Below, in pieces: positions 34,072 through 38,279 of a stretch of DNA of 38,279 bases (the first letter of the stretch is position 1; each line of letters begins with the position of its first letter). The position numbers were made by a program, and so were the translations under genes. The notes under the pieces were generated by a model, which worked only from the letters and a program-made list of their open reading frames with translations, did no database searches and was not told where the DNA came from. Source of the DNA: an uncultured Ruminococcus sp. (GTDB lineage: Bacteria > Bacillota > Clostridia > Oscillospirales > Acutalibacteraceae); the NCBI GenBank assembly GCA_902762375.1, contig CACWNY010000015.1, positions 1-38,279 of the forward strand, in the 5' to 3' direction.

Positions 34072-34584
34072 TCAAGGGATTTTTTTATCTTTGATTTGTT
34101 CATAATATGGTTCAAACAAAGCTATATCCGTTTTATTGATTTTGGAAGTGGTATGGAAACAGTAATTCATCAGATACATTTTTACATTTTTTTCATTTGT
34201 CGCATTGTAAGTGAAGTAGGCAAGCATATGATATTCACCTGAAGGAATATCACCGCTTTTGGCTTCGATTTCCACATCAAGATTGGCAATCGTTTGATTT
34301 TCATGAAAAATTTCGCCACTTGCCTCTGTAACAGTAATAGAACTGATTTCATTACCTTTTTCGTTGAGGTCATCTTTAACAAATTCGGAAAAGTCAAAAT
34401 AAACCATCTGATTTCTTATTCTGTTTGCGGTGTCGCCGTCTGAACAACAGGAAAAATTCATACCTTTGAAATTTGCTGACGGCTGATAGTAATTTTCGTC
34501 AAGTTGTTCTCCACAGCCGACACAAACAAAAATTAGCGAAAACAACAATAAACAGGAACAAGTTATCTTAATCATACGGTTCAT
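34072..34584 (-). CDS. Putative lipoprotein of unknown function
   Basis: This 170-residue protein has a basic start and a hydrophobic stretch ending in the lipobox VCVGC, so it is probably a lipid-anchored protein on the outer membrane face. The rest is a small soluble domain of mixed beta pattern with several cysteines. I do not recognise a family. The ATG at 34584 (MNRMIKITC) has AGGA about 8 bases upstream and starts 4 bp after the glycosyltransferase stop, so the two are co-transcribed. It may work on the same lipid-linked sugar; that is inference. Confidence 0.7.
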   Translation of the reverse strand: MNRMIKITCSCLLLFSLIFVCVGCGEQLDENYYQPSANFKGMNFSCCSDGDTANRIRNQMVYFDFSEFVKDDLNEKGNEISSITVTEASGEIFHENQTIANLDVEIEAKSGDIPSGEYHMLAYFTYNATNEKNVKMYLMNYCFHTTSKINKTDIALFEPYYEQIKDKKIP

Positions 34585-34588
34585 TGCA

Positions 34589-35539
34589 TTATTCCTCATC
34601 ATTCAGAAATTTTTCCACGATAAAGCGAGGTCTTTGTTTGGTTTCCAGATAAACTTTGCCGAGATATTCTCCGATAACACCGATAGCAAAAAGCTGTAAT
34701 CCGCCCAATGCCCATATAGAAATGAACATACTTGCCCAGCCAGGTTCAGTTTTGCCGAAGAAATACATAACAAAAGAATAGATACCCGATAACACTGCCA
34801 ACAGGAAAATAATAATTCCCAGCCACATAATCATACGGATAGGTTTGACGCTTAAAGAAGTAATGCCCTGCCATGCCAGTGCCAGCATTTTGGAAAGCGG
34901 ATACTTACTTTCGCCAGCCTGTCTTTCCAGTCGTTCATATTCGACAACATCGCTTTTGAAACCAACCATAGGTACCATGCCTCTAAGAAAAAGATTGACT
35001 TCTTTGAAATCGGCAAAAGCATCTAAGGCACGCTTACTCATCAAACGGAAATCCGCATGGTTAAAGACAATTTCCGCACCCATTGATTTGAGAATTTTAT
35101 AAAAGGACTCTGCTGTAAATCTTTTGAAGAAAGTATCTGTTTCACGCTTTTTGCGGACACCGTAAACAATGTCGCAACCCTCTTCATATTTGTCAAGCAT
35201 TTCATCAATAGCGTTGATATCGTCCTGTAAATCAGCGTCAATCGAAATGACTACATCAGCATAATCCTTCAAAGTGACCAATCCACCATATAAAGTATTC
35301 TGATGACCTCTGTTACGGCTCATTTTCAATCCCGATACCAGTTCATATTTATCATGAAGCTGTGTAATGATTTTCCAAGTCTTATCCTTTGAACCGTCAT
35401 CAATATAGACAATACGGCTTTTGGAAGATATTTTTTTTTCTGCTATCAGTTGTTCGTATTTTTTGATGAGTTTTTCCGTTGTATCCTGTAAGACTTCTTC
35501 TTCATTATAACACGGAACCGCAAGATATAAAACCGTCAT
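34589..35539 (-). CDS. GtrB/DPM1-like polyprenyl-phosphate glycosyltransferase
   Basis: This 316-residue protein has a GT2 domain (TVLYLAVPCYNEEEV, VYIDDGSKDKTW, SRNRGHQNTLYGGL, IDADLQDD) followed by two C-terminal membrane segments. This is the form of GtrB, ArnC and CsbB-like enzymes that load a sugar on undecaprenyl phosphate. Such a sugar is later added to a wall or surface polymer by a GT-C enzyme, not seen here. CGGAGGAAA precedes the ATG. It heads the minus-strand operon. The leader of about 220 nt holds repeat R10. Confidence 0.88.
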   Translation of the reverse strand: MTVLYLAVPCYNEEEVLQDTTEKLIKKYEQLIAEKKISSKSRIVYIDDGSKDKTWKIITQLHDKYELVSGLKMSRNRGHQNTLYGGLVTLKDYADVVISIDADLQDDINAIDEMLDKYEEGCDIVYGVRKKRETDTFFKRFTAESFYKILKSMGAEIVFNHADFRLMSKRALDAFADFKEVNLFLRGMVPMVGFKSDVVEYERLERQAGESKYPLSKMLALAWQGITSLSVKPIRMIMWLGIIIFLLAVLSGIYSFVMYFFGKTEPGWASMFISIWALGGLQLFAIGVIGEYLGKVYLETKQRPRFIVEKFLNDEE

Positions 35540-35560
35540 AATGCTTTCCTCCGAAAATTT

Positions 35561-35743
35561 TACCTGAGCGGTTGGAATGATTTTCTCATTGTATAGCTAT
35601 GACAATTAAAAGTTTTTGTCCACTTTTTTCAAAAAGTGGGTGGGGTCAAGGGGCGACAGCCCCTTGTGGGATTTTAAAGGGCGAAGCCCTTTTTGCCAAA
35701 GCAAATTTTGGCAATCATTATCTGCGTTTCAACCGCTCAGGTA
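35561..35743. repeat. 14-bp inverted repeats around repeat R10
   Basis: TACCTGAGCGGTTG (35561-35574) and its exact reverse complement CAACCGCTCAGGTA (35730-35743) surround R10. In the leader RNA of the GtrB-like gene they can pair into a long-range stem. No other copy was seen in the window. Confidence 0.75.
35593..35713 (+). repeat. Structured intergenic repeat, copy R10 (short)
   Basis: Forward half-copy like R4: TAGCTATGACAATTAAAAG, CCACTTTTT/AAAAAGTGG, CAAGGGGC/GCCCCTTG, AAAGGGC/GCCCTTT (loop GAA) and GCCAAAG/TTTGGC. It sits inside the leader of the minus-strand operon. Confidence 0.87.
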
Positions 35744-35764
35744 GAAAAAATTAAACTGGTTCAT

Positions 35765-35793
35765 ATTATAACATTTTTTTCATTTTACTGCAA
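35765..35793 (-). promoter_or_regulatory. Promoter of the GtrB-like gene
   Basis: On the minus strand TTGCAG (35788-35793), 17-bp spacer, TATAAT (35765-35770) with extended -10 TG. The transcript passes through R10 and the flanking inverted repeats. Confidence 0.8.
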
Positions 35794-35854
35794 CCTCACT
35801 TTGAAAATTAGCAATTATTTTACAATAAGTTCACAAAAATTCTTCGGAAAAAGA

Positions 35855-35883
35855 TTGTAAAAGTAGACAGTTAATGATAAAAT
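35855..35883 (+). promoter_or_regulatory. Promoter of the L,D-transpeptidase-like gene
   Basis: TTGTAA (35855-35860), 17-bp spacer, TAAAAT (35878-35883). It diverges from the GtrB promoter about 60 bp away. Confidence 0.65.
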
Positions 35884-35941
35884 CAATTCGGATAACAGGA
35901 AAGGAAAAAAGGATTAGCGGTGATAAAGGAAGGCGATAAAT

Positions 35942-36958
35942 TTGAAAAAAAAGGTAATCATTTTGTCAGCAATGGCAATTATCAGCGGAATCATACTGAC
36001 TGTTATTTTTTTCATTCAAAAGAGTGTGGTAAACAAAAAAGTAGTGACAAATACAACGGCAACTTATTCGGAAACAACACAACAACAAGCAGTTAAACCA
36101 TCTGAAATTGCCACTGTTCCGACACAAGCTACCGTTTTGCCGACATTCGTACCGACAGAAATTGTTTCCGCAACGGAAACAATGACTATGGAAGTTGTGG
36201 AAATTCCCACAGAATATTTCACAGTAAAAACAATTATTCCTACAGAACACCCCACACAACCAATCACACAACATTCTACCACCAAGCCAAGTGAACCTGA
36301 TTACAAAATACCATCATCTACAGAAGAACCTACAGAAATTCCCACACAAAACACAGAACAAAGTTTTGAAAAATTATTGTCAAGAAGTGGTCATCAGATT
36401 TCTGAAATAGAAAACAGTGATATACAACAGTTAATTATTGTTGATACTTATGGTGTACAGGCAGAGTTACATTTATTTACCAAAAAAGACGATATATGGG
36501 AAAATGACAATATTTCCTGTGACGGGTTCATCGGTATACAGGGAAACGGAACTAGAAATGCTACCGATGAACAGGTCACCCCTGAAGGAATGTTTAAAAT
36601 AGGGGATTGTTTCTATCAGAACGAACAGCCGACCACATGGTTAAATACTTTCCGCATTACGGAGCATACTTACTGGATAGATGATGTGGAATCGGACTGG
36701 TATAATCAGAAAATAGAAACGGAGAATAAGGAAAATTTACCAACAGCAAGATATATGGCAGAAGATGACAAATATCGTTACGGGCTGGTAGTTGAATATA
36801 ATACGACATCTGTTGATAAGGAAAAAGGGACAGCAATTTTCATGTATTGTGGAAATACTGCTACAACAGATGGCGGTATTGCAGTAGAAGAAGAGAATAT
36901 GTTACAATATTTATCTTGTCTGAATACGGCTAAAAATCCACATATCATCATTTTTTAA
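35942..36958 (+). CDS. Membrane-anchored L,D-transpeptidase-like protein, catalytic Cys missing
   Basis: This 338-residue protein starts at a TTG behind AAGGAAGG. A signal-anchor (about residues 5-26) is followed by a Thr/Pro/Glu-rich linker with many PTE/PTQ units (about 35-140), as in wall-spanning proteins. The C-terminal domain resembles a YkuD-type L,D-transpeptidase subfamily: TPEGMFKIG, THYW-like TYWIDD, YGLVVEYNTT and GTAIFMYC. In that family the end reads HC...TAGC; here Tyr302 replaces His and Gly312 (in TDGGIAV) replaces the catalytic Cys. I infer a catalytically inactive wall-binding relative. Family assignment is from motif memory. Confidence 0.7.
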   Translation: MKKKVIILSAMAIISGIILTVIFFIQKSVVNKKVVTNTTATYSETTQQQAVKPSEIATVPTQATVLPTFVPTEIVSATETMTMEVVEIPTEYFTVKTIIPTEHPTQPITQHSTTKPSEPDYKIPSSTEEPTEIPTQNTEQSFEKLLSRSGHQISEIENSDIQQLIIVDTYGVQAELHLFTKKDDIWENDNISCDGFIGIQGNGTRNATDEQVTPEGMFKIGDCFYQNEQPTTWLNTFRITEHTYWIDDVESDWYNQKIETENKENLPTARYMAEDDKYRYGLVVEYNTTSVDKEKGTAIFMYCGNTATTDGGIAVEEENMLQYLSCLNTAKNPHIIIF

Positions 36959-36976
36959 AATTATTTCAAAAAACTC

Positions 36977-37005
36977 TTTTCATCTTGTCAGCAGTGTGTT
37001 ATAAT
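36977..37005 (+). promoter_or_regulatory. Probable promoter of the downstream membrane-protein gene
   Basis: TATAAT (37000-37005) has an extended -10 TG; the -35 (TTTTCA, 36977-36982) is weak. Transcription would start near 37012, so an ORF start at 37005 is not usable. Confidence 0.6.
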
Positions 37006-37040
37006 TGTTCGTGGAAAAATCAAGTAAGGATGTGTACATT

Positions 37041-37601
37041 TTGGCTATCATATCAAAAATTTTTACAGAACAATGGGTGTTCATGGTAATAGCGGCTTTG
37101 GGGGTAGCATTGACTTTTGCAATGAAAAAAATCGTTCCCAATTTCTACCGAACCTTTTTACGGGGCGAACTCATCATTTTTTCTGTTGTATTGATATTGC
37201 TGGCATTTCGGGGGTCTCCTGATTTATTTTTACTGGTGCCGATAATCATTATCTGTTGTGAATTGTTCGGATATGATGTAACGGGCAAGATTGTCGGAGT
37301 TTTGTTTATTGATTTTCTGTTGATACAACTAGATTTCCGTTTGATTTCCAAAGTCAATGAAACTTTGATGAATATTGTCTTTTTTGTATTACAGATAGCT
37401 GTAGCAGTTTGTATCGGTATGATAATGGATAACCACCTGAAAAACAAATCAAAAAATCACGAAGAACTGAAACAACTGGAAGAAACTGAAGATAAAGAAG
37501 CACTTTCAACTGAAAAAACAGAATCAAATTCAATAGAAAGAGTTTCGCTCACAGATACAGATAACGATATTTCAAGTTCAGAAGGAACAACAAAGATTTA
37601 A
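37041..37601 (+). CDS. Membrane protein of unknown function
   Basis: The protein of about 186 residues has four or so hydrophobic segments and a polar Glu/Lys/Ser/Thr-rich tail of about 55 residues. I do not recognise a family. I start at the TTG 37041 (MAIISKIF) with AAGGA 10 bases upstream, since the promoter overlaps the earlier frame; ATG 37083 is an alternative. It follows the transpeptidase-like gene on the same strand but has its own promoter. Confidence 0.6.
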   Translation: MAIISKIFTEQWVFMVIAALGVALTFAMKKIVPNFYRTFLRGELIIFSVVLILLAFRGSPDLFLLVPIIIICCELFGYDVTGKIVGVLFIDFLLIQLDFRLISKVNETLMNIVFFVLQIAVAVCIGMIMDNHLKNKSKNHEELKQLEETEDKEALSTEKTESNSIERVSLTDTDNDISSSEGTTKI

Positions 37602-37640
37602 AAAAGAGTTAATACTTTTTATCCTGAATCGGTAAGAAGA

Positions 37641-37691
37641 CCCCGACCTCTATAGGTCGGGGATGAATTGCCATCAGCCCGTAAGGGCTGA
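37641..37691 (+). other. Two hairpins upstream of tnpB (candidate element end)
   Basis: CCCCGACCT/AGGTCGGGG with loop CTAT (37641-37662) and TCAGCCC/GGGCTGA with loop GTAA (37674-37691). Subterminal hairpins are recognised in IS200/IS605 ends, so these may mark the left end of the element. The exact end was not found. Confidence 0.5.
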
Positions 37692-37698
37692 GAATGGA

Positions 37699-37727
37699 TT
37701 GACAGCTCAAAAATGTAATGATACAAT
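37699..37727 (+). promoter_or_regulatory. tnpB promoter
   Basis: TTGACA (37699-37704), 17-bp spacer, TACAAT (37722-37727), about 40 bp before the tnpB start. Confidence 0.78.
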
Positions 37728-37766
37728 ACGATTGTAAATATCTGTTGTGACAGGAGGTGAGAAACA

Positions 37767-38279
37767 TTGAACAAAGCCTATAAATTCAGAATATATCCAA
37801 ATTCAGAGCAAAAAACGATGTTCTCAAAAACTTTTGGTTGTACACGAATGATATATAACTATTACCTCAATAAAAGAATAAAATTGTATGAAGAAGAAAA
37901 AATCACATTCGGTTATACAAAATGTGCGAAAGATTTAACTTTTTTGAAAAAAGAAAAAGGGTTTCTGAAAGAAGTTGACAGTATATCATTACAACAGGCA
38001 TTAAGACATCTTGATACGGCTTTTCAGAACTTTTTCAAAAAGCCAAAGACAGGATTTCCGAAGTTCAAATCAAAGAAGAATAACAATAGCTATACAACGA
38101 TGTGTGTGAATAACAACATAAAACTGGAAAAAGGAACGATTTCACTGCCAAAAGTCGGTAAAGTGAAAATAAAGCAACATAGGAGTATTCCTGAAAACTA
38201 TAGGCTGACATCTGTTACGGTAAGTCAGACAGCAAGCGGAAAATATTATGTGAGTATTCTGTTTGAGTACGAAAACCAA
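37767..38279 (+). CDS. tnpB: TnpB (IS200/IS605 OrfB) RNA-guided nuclease, 5' part
   Basis: The frame is open for 171 codons to the window edge, so the gene is partial only because of the edge. It starts at TTG behind AGGAGGTGA with NKAYKFRIYPNSEQ, the standard TnpB start. FGCTRMIYNYYLN, DSISLQQALRHLDTAFQNFF, KTGFPKFKSKK and TSVTVSQTASGKYYVSILFE follow, the wedge and REC-like N-terminal part. The RuvC catalytic residues and zinc finger lie beyond the window. No TnpA gene is upstream within the window, so it may be a tnpB-only element. It has a strong promoter. Confidence 0.9.
   Translation, partial: MNKAYKFRIYPNSEQKTMFSKTFGCTRMIYNYYLNKRIKLYEEEKITFGYTKCAKDLTFLKKEKGFLKEVDSISLQQALRHLDTAFQNFFKKPKTGFPKFKSKKNNNSYTTMCVNNNIKLEKGTISLPKVGKVKIKQHRSIPENYRLTSVTVSQTASGKYYVSILFEYENQ

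Noticed and set aside
1737..35713. CRISPR array from the repeats
   Set aside because: Repeats are long, irregularly spaced by whole genes, and in both orientations; no cas genes are seen.

Overview
The window looks like chromosome of a low-GC Gram-positive anaerobe of the Clostridia, probably Ruminococcus/Oscillospiraceae-like. This rests on A/T-rich codon use, TTG starts, AGGAGG-type ribosome sites, a long Firmicutes-style SecA with a C-terminal zinc motif, and the neighbourhood of queA, tgt and yajC. The taxonomic call is inference; there is no rRNA here.

Layout. (1) Positions 1-600: a small palindromic repeat and two minus-strand serine tRNAs (CGA, GGA) with a shared promoter and a terminator. 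No gene is supported in 1-341. (2) Positions 765-22221: a plus-strand surface-polysaccharide locus. It starts at a perfect consensus promoter and holds eight glycosyltransferases of families GT2, GT4 and GT32-like, plus a DUF115/GT42-like transferase. It also has a Wzy-like polymerase, a Wzx-like flippase, a membrane O-acyltransferase, a hexapeptide acetyltransferase and two pyruvyltransferase-family proteins, one fused to an Fe-S/FrhB-like module. It ends with all four genes for CMP-KDO (kdsB, kdsA, kdsD, kdsC). No initiating phosphoglycosyltransferase or chain-length kinase/regulator is present, so those must lie elsewhere. (3) Positions 22272-23812: a minus-strand tRNA with anticodon CAU and one more GT4. 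(4) Positions 23957-28380: secA and a PLP sulfhydrylase (metY type). (5) Positions 28644-35539, minus strand: a GtrB-like transferase, a lipoprotein, a PcrA helicase, queA, tgt and yajC. (6) Positions 35942-38279, plus strand: a membrane-anchored L,D-transpeptidase-like protein that lacks its catalytic Cys, an unknown membrane protein, and the 5' part of a TnpB gene cut by the window edge.

The most striking non-coding feature is a family of interspersed, highly structured repeats at ten loci (about 110-395 bp each). Each is a string of perfect stem-loops, found in both orientations and only between genes. Stem sequences differ from copy to copy but both arms change together, so pairing is kept. 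In the polysaccharide locus these repeats separate the genes into cassettes: [GT2], [GT4 + pyruvyltransferase-FrhB], [GT4 + Wzy + pyruvyltransferase], [Wzx + acyltransferase], [GT4 + acetyltransferase + 2 GT2 + GT32-like], [GT2 + DUF115], [kdsBADC]. Several gene stop codons lie inside the repeat edge.

Working model (inference): the locus makes a lipid-linked, acetylated and possibly pyruvylated glycan that contains KDO or a related ulosonic acid. Wzx flips it and Wzy polymerises it. The DUF115 protein just upstream of the kds genes is the best candidate to use CMP-KDO.
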